A stretch of 64,000 bases of DNA from JACDAN01 sp036380355 (GTDB lineage: Bacteria > Actinomycetota > Thermoleophilia > Gaiellales > Gaiellaceae), in assembly GCA_036380355.1 (NCBI GenBank), contig DASVEW010000045.1, positions 1-64,000 on the forward strand, given 5' to 3'. The notes under the pieces are model-generated. The model searched no databases. It was not told the DNA's origin and saw nothing but the letters and a program-made list of their open reading frames with translations. The translations under genes and the position numbers were made by a program. Below, piece after piece: positions 16,678-24,728 of the stretch (position 1 is its first letter; every line of letters starts with the position of its first letter).

Positions 16678-17469
16678 TCATGCCGTTCCGAAGGCGAGTA
16701 GCAGGTAGTACGCCGCAACGCCCGTGAACAGGAAGGCGTCTAGCCGGTCGAGCATCCCGCCGTGGCCGAGGAGGAGCCGGCCGCTGTCCTTGACGCCGAC
16801 GTCCCGCTTCACCGCCGATTCGAAGAGATCGCCGATCGGCCCGGCGACTGCGATCACAGCCCCGAGCACGAGCGACTCGGGAACCGTCAGGAAGTCCTCC
16901 TCGTAGAGCGCGAAGAACGGGACGAGGAGCGCGGCGATCGTCCCGGCGGCGAACCCCTCCCACGTCTTGCCGGGCGAGGTCTGCGGAGCCATCTTGTGCC
17001 GGCCGATGATCCTTCCTGCGACGAATGCGGCCGTGTCCGACGCGAACACGGCCAGAACGACGGTGTAGAGCGCCAGCACGCCGTGCTCCGGCAGCTCGCG
17101 GACGAGAACGAGGTGGGCCAGTCCCAGGCCGATCCAGGCGGAGCCGAGCACGGTCACGGCGATCGACGCCGTCGACGGCATCGCCCCGGCAGCGGCCTTG
17201 AAGAGGAAGACGAGCGGCAGAGTCGAGAAGAACCCGGCCAGCGCCCACTCCGGGCCCCAGGCGGCCCCCACGAGCGTGATCACCGTTCCGGCGTAGCCCG
17301 CGAGCAGCACGGGTCGAAGCTCACGCGTCATCACGTACAGCTCGTGGAGCGCGATCAGCGCCACCACGGCGGCGAGCGCCACGAGCCACCAGCCTCCCGC
17401 CCAGATGACGAGGAACACGACCGGGAGCAGCGCGAGCGCAACGAGGATGCGGGAGACGAGCGCGGTCAC
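16678..17469 (-). CDS. cdsA: Phosphatidate cytidylyltransferase
   Basis: 263 residues with about seven hydrophobic segments. The signature near the C-terminus, VKRDVGVKDSGRLLLGHGGMLDRLDAFL, is the CDP-alcohol/CdsA pattern with the conserved Lys-Asp and the Asp-Arg-x-Asp metal site. It makes CDP-diacylglycerol for phospholipid synthesis. The start is a GTG (TALVSRILVALALLP) overlapping the uppS stop by 4 bases. The longer upstream frame is Arg/Gly-rich antisense-like sequence inside uppS. Confidence 0.94.
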   Translation of the reverse strand: MTALVSRILVALALLPVVFLVIWAGGWWLVALAAVVALIALHELYVMTRELRPVLLAGYAGTVITLVGAAWGPEWALAGFFSTLPLVFLFKAAAGAMPSTASIAVTVLGSAWIGLGLAHLVLVRELPEHGVLALYTVVLAVFASDTAAFVAGRIIGRHKMAPQTSPGKTWEGFAAGTIAALLVPFFALYEEDFLTVPESLVLGAVIAVAGPIGDLFESAVKRDVGVKDSGRLLLGHGGMLDRLDAFLFTGVAAYYLLLAFGTA

Positions 17470-18203
17470 CGCGCTCCGAAGCGCCGCTGCCGCGCGGAGT
17501 ACTCGTCGACCGCCTCCCGGAGGTCGTCCGGGCCGAACTCCGGCCAGCGGCGCTCGGTGAAGACGAGCTCCGCGTACGCGAGCTGCCACAGGAGGAAGTT
17601 CGAGATGCGCAGCTCGCCGGAAGTTCGGATCAGGAGGTCGGGATCCGGGAGCTCCGGCGCGTACAGATGCGCCGCCAGGACGTCCTCGTCGATCTCGTCC
17701 TGCCGGAGGCCCGCCTCGACGATGCGCTTCGCAGCATCGACCAGCTCGGCGCGCCCGCCGTAGTCGAACGCGATCCAGAGGTCGAGGCGGTCGCGGTGCG
17801 CGGTCTCCAGCTCCAGGTCCGCCATCCGTTCCTGCAGCTCCGGCGAGACGCGGTCGCGGCGTCCGACGAAGCGGGTGCGCACGCCCTGCTCGGCGAGATC
17901 CGGCAGCTCGCGGTCGATCGTCTCGCCGAAGATCTCCATCAGCGCGTCCACCTCGTCGCGTGGGCGCAGCCAGTTCTCGGTCGAGAACGCGTAGACCGTC
18001 AGGGACTCGATCCCGAGGTCGATGGCCGCCTCGACCGTCCGTCGGAGCGCGCGCGTGCCTTCGCGGTGGCCGTCGGCCACCGTCAGACCCTGAGCGGCGG
18101 CCCAGCGGCTGTTGCCGTCCATGATGATCGCCACCGACCGCGGAACCTCCGCGGGCTCGCGACGAGCCTCGTGCCGGCGCCGCAGGCGGGCGAGGAGGCC
18201 CAA
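17466..18203 (-). CDS. uppS: Isoprenyl (undecaprenyl-type) diphosphate synthase
   Basis: 245 residues from a TTG start with GGGACGAG upstream. A longer frame would extend back through an unrelated repeat element, so it is not used. The catalytic motif is SVAIIMDGNSRWAAAQG with the metal-binding Asp. The usual residue after MDGN is Gly or Arg; Ser here is slightly unusual. LTVYAFSTENWLRP, DLLIRTSGELRISNFLLWQ and YAELVFTERRWPEF complete the family. It makes the polyprenyl carrier for cell-wall synthesis. It is separated from frr by a hairpin repeat (copy A). Confidence 0.93.
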   Translation of the reverse strand: MGLLARLRRRHEARREPAEVPRSVAIIMDGNSRWAAAQGLTVADGHREGTRALRRTVEAAIDLGIESLTVYAFSTENWLRPRDEVDALMEIFGETIDRELPDLAEQGVRTRFVGRRDRVSPELQERMADLELETAHRDRLDLWIAFDYGGRAELVDAAKRIVEAGLRQDEIDEDVLAAHLYAPELPDPDLLIRTSGELRISNFLLWQLAYAELVFTERRWPEFGPDDLREAVDEYSARQRRFGAR

Positions 18204-18235
18204 CTCAGAGCTCGTCCCAGAATGAAGCTGACGCG

Positions 18236-18341
18236 CCAGGCTGCGCTGGGCGGCGCCAGACGTCGTCCTCGGTCGCGCCCATATCCAGCGGATATGAACG
18301 CGACCTGCGTCCGGGCCTGGCATCCACCCATCGCACCCTGG
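18236..18341 (-). repeat. Structured ~105-nt hairpin repeat, copy A
   Basis: Read on the minus strand it begins CCAGGGTGCGATGGGTGG, identical over 18 bases to copy C at 43 kb, and ends CCCAGCGCAGCCTGG. The ends pair into a long imperfect stem. The apical hairpin GCGTTCATATCC-GCT-GGATATGGGCGC differs in sequence from the other copies yet still pairs (with G-T wobbles). Conserved internal-loop sequences GGACGCAGGTC and GACCGAGGACG are shared with the others. It occupies most of the frr-uppS gap in the sense direction of that operon. Confidence 0.8.
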
Positions 18342-18368
18342 CACGGAGCAGCATCCTGAAACGAACTC

Positions 18369-18917
18369 TCAGACTTCCGTGATCTCGGCTTCCTTGCGCT
18401 TCAGCAGCTCGTCGATCCGGTTCACGTGCTCGTCCGTCAGCTTCTGGACGCGCTCCTCGGCGCGGCGCTCCTCGTCGGCCCCGACGCTCTGCTCTTCCTT
18501 GAGATGGTGAATCACGTCCCTGCGGACATTCCGCACCGCGACCCTGCCTTCCTCCGCGATCGAGCGGGCGACCTTCACGAGCTCCTTCCGTCGCTCCTCC
18601 GTTAGCTGGGGGATCGGCAGGCGGATGATCTTGCCGTCGTTGGACGGGTTGAGGCCGAGATCCGACTCCTGGATGGCGCGCTCGATCGCCGAGACCGAGG
18701 TGGGATCGAATGGCTGGACGGTGAGCATCCGGGGGTCGGGCACGTTCAGCGTCGCCAGCTGGTTGAGCGGCGTCTGCTGACCGTAGTAGTCGACGGTGAC
18801 CCGGTCGAGCAGCGCCGCCGACGCGCGGCCGGTGCGAATGGTGTTCAGCTCGTTGTGGGTGGACTCGACGGACTTGTCCATCCGGCGTGTCGCGTCCTGA
18901 ATGAGGTCGTCGATCAT
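18369..18917 (-). CDS. frr: Ribosome recycling factor
   Basis: 182 residues, the normal RRF length. MDKSVESTHNELNTIRTGRA and ALLDRVTVDYYGQQTPLNQL are the family's first helix and loop. RLPIPQLTEERRKELVKVAR and RDVIHHLKEEQSVGADEERR form the long helices of the three-helix bundle. It splits post-termination ribosomes together with EF-G. The ATG overlaps the pyrH stop by 4 bases; an upstream in-frame extension lies inside pyrH and is rejected. Confidence 0.97.
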   Translation of the reverse strand: MIDDLIQDATRRMDKSVESTHNELNTIRTGRASAALLDRVTVDYYGQQTPLNQLATLNVPDPRMLTVQPFDPTSVSAIERAIQESDLGLNPSNDGKIIRLPIPQLTEERRKELVKVARSIAEEGRVAVRNVRRDVIHHLKEEQSVGADEERRAEERVQKLTDEHVNRIDELLKRKEAEITEV

Positions 18918-19672
18918 GTTGTCGCTCCGGTCGTCGGTGTCGAGATGATCGTGCCGACGCGCTCCCCGAGCGCAACCCGCCTGATGTTGCCCTCGGCGAG
19001 CGCGAAGACGTAGATCGGAAGCGCATTGTCCATGCACAGGGACAGCGCCGTCGTGTCCATCACACGCAGGCCGCGCTCGATCGCCTGGAGATGCGTCAGC
19101 TCCGGGAGGAGCTCCGCCTCGGGCTCGTGGCGCGGGTCGCCGTCGTAGACGCCCTCGACCGCGTGCTTGGCCATCAGGATCGCCTCGGCGCCGATCTCGA
19201 GCGCGCGCAGGGCGGCAGCGGTGTCGGTCGTGAAGAACGGGTTGCCGGTGCCGGCCGCGAAGATCACGACGCGGCTCTTCTCCAGGTGCCGGATCGCCCG
19301 GCGTCGGATGTATGGCTCGGCCACCTCGGAGACGTGGATCGCGGACAGGACGCGCGTGTGCATCCCCCGGCGCTCGAGGACGTCCTGCAGCGCGAGCGCG
19401 TTCAGGACCGTCGCGAGCATCCCGGCGTAGTCGGCCGTCGCGCGGTCCATGCCGTCCGCGGCCGCCGTCATGCCGCGGTAGATGTTCCCGGCGCCGACGA
19501 CGATCGCGACCTGCACGCCACGGTCGTGCACATCCTTGATCTCGCCCGCGATCCGCTCGACCTCGTGGAGGTCGAGCCCGTACTCCTGCTCCCCCATCAG
19601 CGCCTCGCCGGACAGCTTCAACAGCACCCGGCCGAAGATCGGCCGGGAGCTGCTGCCGTCCTCAGCCGGCAA
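18914..19672 (-). CDS. pyrH: UMP kinase
   Basis: 252 residues from a TTG start (PAEDGSSSRPIFGRVLLKLS) that overlaps the end of tsf by 11 bases. A GTG 15 codons later would still keep the core VLLKLSGEALMG but cut into the first strand lead, so the TTG is preferred. Family motifs are VAIVVGAGNIYRGM, VFAAGTGNPFFTTDTAAALR-type glycine loops and LMAKHAVEGVYDGDPRHEP. It phosphorylates UMP to UDP. The order rpsB-tsf-pyrH-frr is the near-universal bacterial arrangement. Confidence 0.95.
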   Translation of the reverse strand: MPAEDGSSSRPIFGRVLLKLSGEALMGEQEYGLDLHEVERIAGEIKDVHDRGVQVAIVVGAGNIYRGMTAAADGMDRATADYAGMLATVLNALALQDVLERRGMHTRVLSAIHVSEVAEPYIRRRAIRHLEKSRVVIFAAGTGNPFFTTDTAAALRALEIGAEAILMAKHAVEGVYDGDPRHEPEAELLPELTHLQAIERGLRVMDTTALSLCMDNALPIYVFALAEGNIRRVALGERVGTIISTPTTGATT

Positions 19673-20462
19673 GGGCGTACCGCGCGAACTCGAGGACCTC
19701 GGCGTCCTGCTCCTCGAGCACCTGGCCCACGGTCTTTCCGCTCTCGTGGATCCACTCCTGGTCGAGGAGGGCGACCTGCGCGAAGAAGCGCTTGGTGAGC
19801 ATGCCGCCGACGATGTTCTCACGAACCTGCTCGGGCTTCGACTGCACCTCGTCGGAGTTCTCGTAGATCGCCCGCTCGCTCTCGAGCTCCTCGGCGGGGA
19901 CCTCGTCGCGGCTCCGGTACCTCGGCGCAGCGAACGAGATGTGCATGGCGAGCTGTCTCGCGAGCTCGGCCGAGCCCCGGATCCTGACCAGCACGCCGAT
20001 CTTGTTGGCCGGCGGGTGGACGTAGGCGGCGATCGTCTCGTCGCCCTCCCGCTCGAAGCGCGACGCACCGCGGACGGCGACGTTCTCGCCGATCTTGCCG
20101 ACGAGCTCGATGCGCTCGTCCTCGAGCTGCTCGACGGCCTCGGGGCCGTCCCGCTCGACGGTGTCGAGGACCTTCCGCGCGAACGAGAGGAACTCCTCGT
20201 TCTTGGACACGGGCTCCGTCTCGCTGCCGACGGCGACCAGCGTGCCCTTCTCGTCGTCCACGCGCGCGAGGACGATGCCCTCGGTCGTCTCCCGGCCCGC
20301 CCGCTTGCCGGCCGCGGCCATCCCGCGCTCGCGCAGGAGCCGCTTTGCAGCCTCGACGTCGCCGCCGGTCTCCTGCAGGGCGCGCTTGCAGTCCATCATC
20401 CCGGCGCCCGTCTCCTCGCGGAGCTGCTTGACGAGCCCCGCTGGAATCTCGGTCGTGCTCAC
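19662..20462 (-). CDS. tsf: Translation elongation factor Ts
   Basis: 266 residues. The N-terminal UBA-like helix LVKQLREETGAGMMDCKRAL and the EF-Tu-contacting region with the TDF-like loop NKIGVLVRIRGS, MHISFAAPRYRSRDEVPAEE and the late QVALLDQEWIHESGKTVGQV identify the nucleotide-exchange factor for EF-Tu. GTG start overlapping the rpsB stop by 4 bases, indicating translational coupling. Confidence 0.97.
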   Translation of the reverse strand: MSTTEIPAGLVKQLREETGAGMMDCKRALQETGGDVEAAKRLLRERGMAAAGKRAGRETTEGIVLARVDDEKGTLVAVGSETEPVSKNEEFLSFARKVLDTVERDGPEAVEQLEDERIELVGKIGENVAVRGASRFEREGDETIAAYVHPPANKIGVLVRIRGSAELARQLAMHISFAAPRYRSRDEVPAEELESERAIYENSDEVQSKPEQVRENIVGGMLTKRFFAQVALLDQEWIHESGKTVGQVLEEQDAEVLEFARYALAG

Positions 20463-21391
20463 TGGCCCTCCCTGGCTTCGGCTTCGTCGGATGTCGTCTC
20501 GGCCGCCTCGGTCTCGGCCGCGCTCTCGGCCTGACCCATCGGCTCGTGCTCGACGGGCGTCTCGTCCGCCGCGGGCTCTGGTGTCGCGGCGGCCTCGGGC
20601 TCAGGTGCCGGCTCGGGCTCCGCGGCCGGCTCGGGCTCCGGTGTGGGCTCGGGCTCGGGTGCGGCCTCTGCCTGCTTCTGGCCGTTCGGCTCGAACTCCT
20701 GAGCGGTCGCCCCCTGCTTGCCGGCCTCGATCGCGTCGCCGATGGCGCGCACGATCAGGCTGCAGGAGCGGATCGCGTCGTCGTTGCCCGGGATCACGAG
20801 GTCGACCTCGTCCGGGTCGCAGTTCGTGTCCACGAGGCCGATGATCGGCAGGCCCAGCCGCCTTCCCTCCCGCACGGCGATCGCCTCCTTGCGGAGATCG
20901 ACGACGAAGAGCGCGTCGGGCTGGCGCTTCAGGTCGGCGACGCCGCCGAGGTTCGCCTCCAGCTTCTCGAGCTCGCCGAGCATGGTGAGGCGCTCCTTTG
21001 CGGGCAGCAGGTCGAGCTGGCCCTCTTCGTTGAGGCGGCGCAGCTCGTGGAGCCGTTCGATCCGGCTCGACATCGTGCGCCAGTTCGTGATCAGGCCGCC
21101 GAGCCAGCGGTGGTTGACGTACGGCATGCCGACCCGTTTGGCCGTCTCCTCGACGGCGTCCTGGGCCTGCTTCTTCGTGCCGACGAAGAGCACGGTGCCG
21201 TTCTTGCTCGCGAGGTCGCGGACGAAGTCGCAGGCTTCCTCGAGCAGGTCGGACGTCTTCTGCAGGTCGATGATGTAGATGCCGCCGCGCTCGGTGAAGA
21301 TGAAGCGGCGCATCTTTGGGTTCCAGCGGCGAGTCTGGTGGCCGAAATGGACCCCGGCCTCCAGCAGCTCTCGCATCGAGACAGCGGGCAA
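20459..21391 (-). CDS. rpsB: Ribosomal protein S2 with long acidic, Pro-rich tail
   Basis: 310 residues. Residues 1-240 are canonical S2: MRELLEAGVHFGHQTRRWNP, YIIDLQKTSDLLEEACDFV, VNHRWLGGLITNWRTMSSRI and IPGNDDAIRSCSLIVRAIGD. The last 65 residues are a PEPEPTPEPEPAAEPEP-type repeat ending in an Ala/Glu-rich stretch, well beyond normal S2. The TTG start is chosen because AAGGGGGA lies 7 bases before it. A leader of about 120 bases separates it from rluD. That leader has a TAGAAT -10-like element and a CCGACG/CGTCGG hairpin that might serve autoregulation (inference). Confidence 0.96.
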   Translation of the reverse strand: MPAVSMRELLEAGVHFGHQTRRWNPKMRRFIFTERGGIYIIDLQKTSDLLEEACDFVRDLASKNGTVLFVGTKKQAQDAVEETAKRVGMPYVNHRWLGGLITNWRTMSSRIERLHELRRLNEEGQLDLLPAKERLTMLGELEKLEANLGGVADLKRQPDALFVVDLRKEAIAVREGRRLGLPIIGLVDTNCDPDEVDLVIPGNDDAIRSCSLIVRAIGDAIEAGKQGATAQEFEPNGQKQAEAAPEPEPTPEPEPAAEPEPAPEPEAAATPEPAADETPVEHEPMGQAESAAETEAAETTSDEAEAREGQ

Positions 21392-21514
21392 GGTGAATCC
21401 CCCTTGGTCGGTTGACGTGTGCTTCAGCCGGCGGGACGAGCGTGGAACCGACGGCAAGGCGTCGGCACCGTCCACGTCGCGGGTCCACCGGGTCGGGTAC
21501 GGAACGCGCGGATT

Positions 21515-22399
21515 CTAGCGAAGGCCTTCGAGGTACCGGGTGAGCTCGACGGGCAGCGGCGACTCGACCTCGACCCGCTCGCCCGTGAACGGATGCTCGA
21601 ACGCGAGGCGGGTCGCGTGCAGGAACTGACGGCCCAGGGCGGGGTCCGGGACGCCGTAGACCGGGTCGCCGACGACCGGCAGCCCGATCGCACCCAGGTG
21701 GACGCGGATCTGGTGCGTCCGGCCCGTCTCGAGGTCGACGCGAAGCAGCGCGTGTTGCCCGAGCAGCTCCAGAAGCTCGAAATGCGTCACCGCCTCCCGC
21801 GGCCTGTCTGTGCTGAGGGACTGCCGCGTGGGGTCGCGGCGGTCGCGCCCGATCGGCGCCTCGATCCGGCCCCTCTTCGAGCGCGGGCGGCCGCGGACGA
21901 GCGCCGTGTACGTCCGCTCGAGCCCGTGCGCCTTCACGAGCTCGCGCAGCCGCTCGTACGCCTCGTCCGACCGCGCGACGACCAGGAGCCCGGAGGTGTC
22001 TCGGTCGAGCCGGTGGACGATCCCGGGCCGCTCGTCCTCGCCGCCCGCGGCTCCGTGCGCCAGGACGCCGTGGACGAGGGTGCCGGTCGCATGCCCCGGC
22101 GACGGGTGAACGACGACTCCGGCCGGCTTGTCCACGACCAGCAGGTGCTGGTCCTCGTGCGCGATCCGGAGCGGCACCTCCTCCGGCGCGAGGCCTGCCT
22201 GCCGCTCGGGCGGCTCGAACTCGACGTCCTCCCCGCCCTGCAGCCGCTTGCTCTTCGGGGCCGGCTCGCCGTCGACGACCACGGCGCCGCCCTCGAGGAG
22301 GCGCTCTGCCGCGGCGCGGGAGCCGATCTCCGGGAGGTCGGCGAGGAAGCGGTCGAGCCGGAGCCCCGCCGCCGTGTCAGGAACGGTGACTCGAGCCAG
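21515..22399 (-). CDS. RluD-family 23S rRNA pseudouridine synthase with S4 domain
   Basis: About 294 residues if a CTG (ARVTVPDTAAGLRLDRFLAD) is the start; a GTG at 22282 would delete half of the S4 RNA-binding domain. The S4 region runs LRLDRFLADLPEIGSRAAAE to VVVDGEPAPKSKRL. The catalytic Asp lies in GIVHRLDRDTSGLLVVARSD, followed by ERTYTALVRGRP and TGRTHQIRVHLGAIGLPVVG. It isomerises uridines in helix 69 of 23S rRNA in the usual family member. Its front overlaps the lspA 3' end by 23 bases, suggesting coupling. The start codon choice is uncertain. Confidence 0.9.
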   Translation of the reverse strand: MARVTVPDTAAGLRLDRFLADLPEIGSRAAAERLLEGGAVVVDGEPAPKSKRLQGGEDVEFEPPERQAGLAPEEVPLRIAHEDQHLLVVDKPAGVVVHPSPGHATGTLVHGVLAHGAAGGEDERPGIVHRLDRDTSGLLVVARSDEAYERLRELVKAHGLERTYTALVRGRPRSKRGRIEAPIGRDRRDPTRQSLSTDRPREAVTHFELLELLGQHALLRVDLETGRTHQIRVHLGAIGLPVVGDPVYGVPDPALGRQFLHATRLAFEHPFTGERVEVESPLPVELTRYLEGLR

Positions 22400-22892
22400 G
22401 AGCGTGCCGGCGCGGCTCGCGGTCGGCGAGGAGCAGCGCGGCGATCAGGATGGCGACACCGGCGACGATGAAGCTGTCCGCGAGGTTGAACGCGGGCCAG
22501 TAGCGGAGGTCGAGGAAGTCGGTGACGTGTCCCAGCCGGACGCGGTCGATGAGGTTCGAGACGCTGCCGCCCAGCAGGAAGCCGAGGGCGACCGGCAGGA
22601 TCGGGTGCCGCCCGCCCGACCGCCCGAAGAAGACGAGCATCCAGGCGACCGCGATTGCGGTGAGCGCGATGACGACCATCGTCGCCGTCGGGAAAAGCCC
22701 GAAGGCGATCCCGGAGTTCTGGACGTGGTGGATCGAGAGCGGGCCGACGACGTCGACCTCGTCACCCAGCGGGAGCTCGTTCGACACGATGGCCTTCGTC
22801 GCCTGGTCGGCGGCGATCGCGGAGAGCGCGACGGCGCCGAGACCGACCCACTGGCGCGTCCGCGCAGCGAGCGAGCGGCGGGCGGCGAGCAC
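22377..22892 (-). CDS. lspA: Lipoprotein signal peptidase II
   Basis: About 171 residues with four membrane helices. The two catalytic Asp residues are in SNLIDRVRLGHVTDFLDLR and FNLADSFIVAGVAILIAALL. NSGIAFGLFP is the conserved periplasmic-side motif. It removes signal peptides from diacylated prolipoproteins, for which at least one candidate substrate (lipoprotein at 47 kb) lies in this window. A GTG giving LAARRSLAARTRQWVGLGAV is taken as the start; the upstream extension is Arg/Pro-rich and not family-like. Confidence 0.94.
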   Translation of the reverse strand: MLAARRSLAARTRQWVGLGAVALSAIAADQATKAIVSNELPLGDEVDVVGPLSIHHVQNSGIAFGLFPTATMVVIALTAIAVAWMLVFFGRSGGRHPILPVALGFLLGGSVSNLIDRVRLGHVTDFLDLRYWPAFNLADSFIVAGVAILIAALLLADREPRRHAPGSSHRS

Positions 22893-23011
22893 CGGAACGA
22901 CGCCGTTCGTCGACGATCCAACCCGGATCTCGGTCGCTCTCGCCTCGATCCCGCGGTCCTGGGCAGCCGGGCCTCGCCCGGGCGACCCCTGCGCCGGCGA
23001 CGGACGCGGGT

Positions 23012-23386
23012 TCAGCCTCGTTCCTCTTTCCGCTTGCAGTCGAGACACAGCGTTGCCCACGGAATCGCCTCGAGCCGTTCTTCGGGGATCGGGGCGCCGC
23101 AGTTGACGCACTTGCCGTAGGTCCCGTCCTCGATCCGCTGAAGGGCCGCGTCGATCGCCTCGAGCAGGCGCTCGTCGTGCTCCTCGAGCGTGTTGCCGAT
23201 CTCCCGCTCGACCGTCTCGGTCGCCGTGTCGGCCAGATGCTGGTCCGCGCTGCCGGAGACGAGCTCGCCCGTCTCCTCCTCGAGGGAGCCGGAGTTCTCG
23301 CGATGGAGGTTGTCGAGTGCAGCCATGACGGCCTCCCGCTTCACCAGCAGCAGCTGCCGGAAATGCTCTGTGTCGAGCGTGCTCAC
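23012..23386 (-). CDS. TraR/DksA-type C4 zinc-finger protein
   Basis: 124 residues. An N-terminal coiled-coil (FRQLLLVKREAVMAALDNLH) is followed by an acidic middle, then EDGTYGKCVNCGAPIPEERL and ATLCLDCKRKEERG, giving the four-Cys zinc finger C-x2-C-x(17-18)-C-x2-C. Proteins of this type act on RNA polymerase through the secondary channel or in sporulation/stress control. The DxxDxA tip of true DksA is not evident, so the precise role is open. GTG start overlapping the preceding DUF167 gene by 4 bases. Confidence 0.85.
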   Translation of the reverse strand: MSTLDTEHFRQLLLVKREAVMAALDNLHRENSGSLEEETGELVSGSADQHLADTATETVEREIGNTLEEHDERLLEAIDAALQRIEDGTYGKCVNCGAPIPEERLEAIPWATLCLDCKRKEERG

Positions 23387-23655
23387 CCGGAAAGTCTCCG
23401 CTCGGCCTCGGACGGCTCGATCCCGGTCACCTCGACGACCTTATCCCTCGAGCCGTGGCCCGACACCAGCCGGACGGCGCCCGGCTCGATGCGAAGCGTC
23501 TCGGCGAGGAGCCGGACGGCCGCGTCGTTGGCGCGTCCGCGCTCGGGCGCAGCGGCGACGCGGAGCTTCCAGCCGTCACCGTGGCGCCCGACGATCCCCG
23601 GGCTCTTCGAGCCCGGAACGACGCGCAGCCGCAGCCGTGTCGCACCCCCTGCCAC
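23383..23655 (-). CDS. DUF167/YggU family protein
   Basis: 90 residues with the complete family pattern LRLRVVPGSKSPGIVGRHGD, LRVAAAPERGRANDAAVRLL and RLVSGHGSRDKVVEVTG. The fold is known, the function is not. The family commonly sits near yggT, divIVA and sepF in division-associated clusters, as it does here. Start at ATG, 24 bases after divIVA-like stops. Confidence 0.88.
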   Translation of the reverse strand: MAGGATRLRLRVVPGSKSPGIVGRHGDGWKLRVAAAPERGRANDAAVRLLAETLRIEPGAVRLVSGHGSRDKVVEVTGIEPSEAERRLSG

Positions 23656-23679
23656 GAACCTGATTCTAGTCCGGGCGGT

Positions 23680-24126
23680 TCAGGCCGCAGCCGCTTCGGC
23701 GGCCGGCTCGTCATCGCCGTCCGCCTCGTCCACGGCCGCGAGCGCCGTGCGGAGCAGCTCCCGGAGCCGCCGGACGTCCTTCAGCAGCCGCTCGCGCTCG
23801 GCGGTGGCGGCGAACGTGATCCGCCGGGCCTCGTCGTGCGCCTCCGAGACGACCAGCCTGGCGGCCCTGCGAGCCTGCTCGCGCTGCTCTTCGGCCGCTG
23901 CCTCCGCGGAGACGAGCGTCTGGCGGAGGAGGCTCTCGAGGTCGCGATGGCGCTGGAGCTCCTCCTCGAGGTGCTCGACGCGATCCTCGAGCTCGGCGCG
24001 CGCGCGCCAGACGTCCTCGTAGCTGTCAGCGATCTCGTCCAGCAGCCGTTCCACGGCGCCGCGGCGGTAACCCCAGAGTCCCCGTCCGATCGGGATGTGC
24101 CTGATCTCCGTCGGTGCCAGTCCCAC
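23680..24126 (-). CDS. DivIVA-like coiled-coil protein
   Basis: 148 residues. The N-terminal membrane-targeting region is IRHIPIGRGLWGYRRGAVER, the Wag31/DivIVA pattern in which a short turn precedes the first helix. A long coiled coil follows (WRARAELEDRVEHLEEELQR through LLRQTLVSAEAAAEEQREQA). The end is Ala/Glu/Asp-rich. DivIVA proteins mark curved membrane and organise polar growth or septation. Neighbours yggT and sepF support a division role. 8 bases after yggT. Confidence 0.82.
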   Translation of the reverse strand: MGLAPTEIRHIPIGRGLWGYRRGAVERLLDEIADSYEDVWRARAELEDRVEHLEEELQRHRDLESLLRQTLVSAEAAAEEQREQARRAARLVVSEAHDEARRITFAATAERERLLKDVRRLRELLRTALAAVDEADGDDEPAAEAAAA

Positions 24127-24134
24127 CTCGTCTC

Positions 24135-24443
24135 CTATCCGAGCTCGCCGAGGATGCGGATGACGAGCCCGCTCACGATCCAGAGGACGAAGATCGCCAC
24201 GATCGGCGAGATGTCGATCGGCCCGAGCGGCGGGATGAACCGCCGGAAGATCCGCAGGTAGGGGTCAACGACGTCGTAGAGGAAGCGCTGGATCCGGTTC
24301 ATCCAGATCGAGTAGGGCATGCGGATCCAGGACATGAGGATGTACGCGAAGATCAGCAGGAAGTAGACGAGCGTGAAGACCTGCACGAAGTTCTGGGCGG
24401 CGTCGACCCACGCGAAGATCGCGGCAGCGCAAAGCTGGCTCAT
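24135..24443 (-). CDS. YggT family membrane protein
   Basis: 102 residues with two hydrophobic segments (FTLVYFLLIFAYILMSWI and ISPIVAIFVLWIVSGLVI) and the family motif RFLYDVVDPYLRIFRRFIPP, an amphipathic stretch between the two helices. Homologues sit beside sepF and divIVA in many Gram-positives and affect osmotic or division phenotypes in some. The 285-base gap to sepF contains a palindrome repeat, so it may have its own promoter. Confidence 0.9.
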   Translation of the reverse strand: MSQLCAAAIFAWVDAAQNFVQVFTLVYFLLIFAYILMSWIRMPYSIWMNRIQRFLYDVVDPYLRIFRRFIPPLGPIDISPIVAIFVLWIVSGLVIRILGELG

Positions 24444-24571
24444 GCGGGAGTTTTCTGCTTGCTCGTCGGTTCCCCTTCGCCACTCCCTCTCGCCGAAAGT
24501 CTCAGACCTTCGGCGACCGTCTGAAGCCGGGCGCCGATTCCCTCACGCTGGGCCGCGGCCGTCAGGCGCTT

Positions 24572-24649
24572 GGGGTCAGACCCCAGGCAGCCGGCCGGCT
24601 CCATTGGGGCGTTCCTGCGTGTGCGCCGGGCCGCGTGGGGTCAGACCCC
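24572..24649. repeat. Pair of GGGGTCAGACCCC palindromes (intergenic repeat unit 1)
   Basis: Two perfect 13-base palindromes start 65 bases apart in the gap between yggT and sepF. The second is followed by CTTGATACGCCGGGACTCAA, whose reverse complement recurs almost unchanged next to an identical palindrome near 52.6 kb. The rest of this intergenic region (24444-24728) holds no gene that can be supported. Confidence 0.8.
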
Positions 24650-24728
24650 TTGATACGCCGGGACTCAACTGTCCCCTAAGGACACGCGCAGCGCCGGCAT
24701 GGCGCCCGAGGTCAGTCCGCGACCGTTC

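Noticed and set aside
17874..18203. Ser in place of Gly after MDGN in UppS as a functional anomaly
   Set aside because: Position is known to vary (Gly, Arg) among isoprenyl diphosphate synthases; all other motifs are intact.
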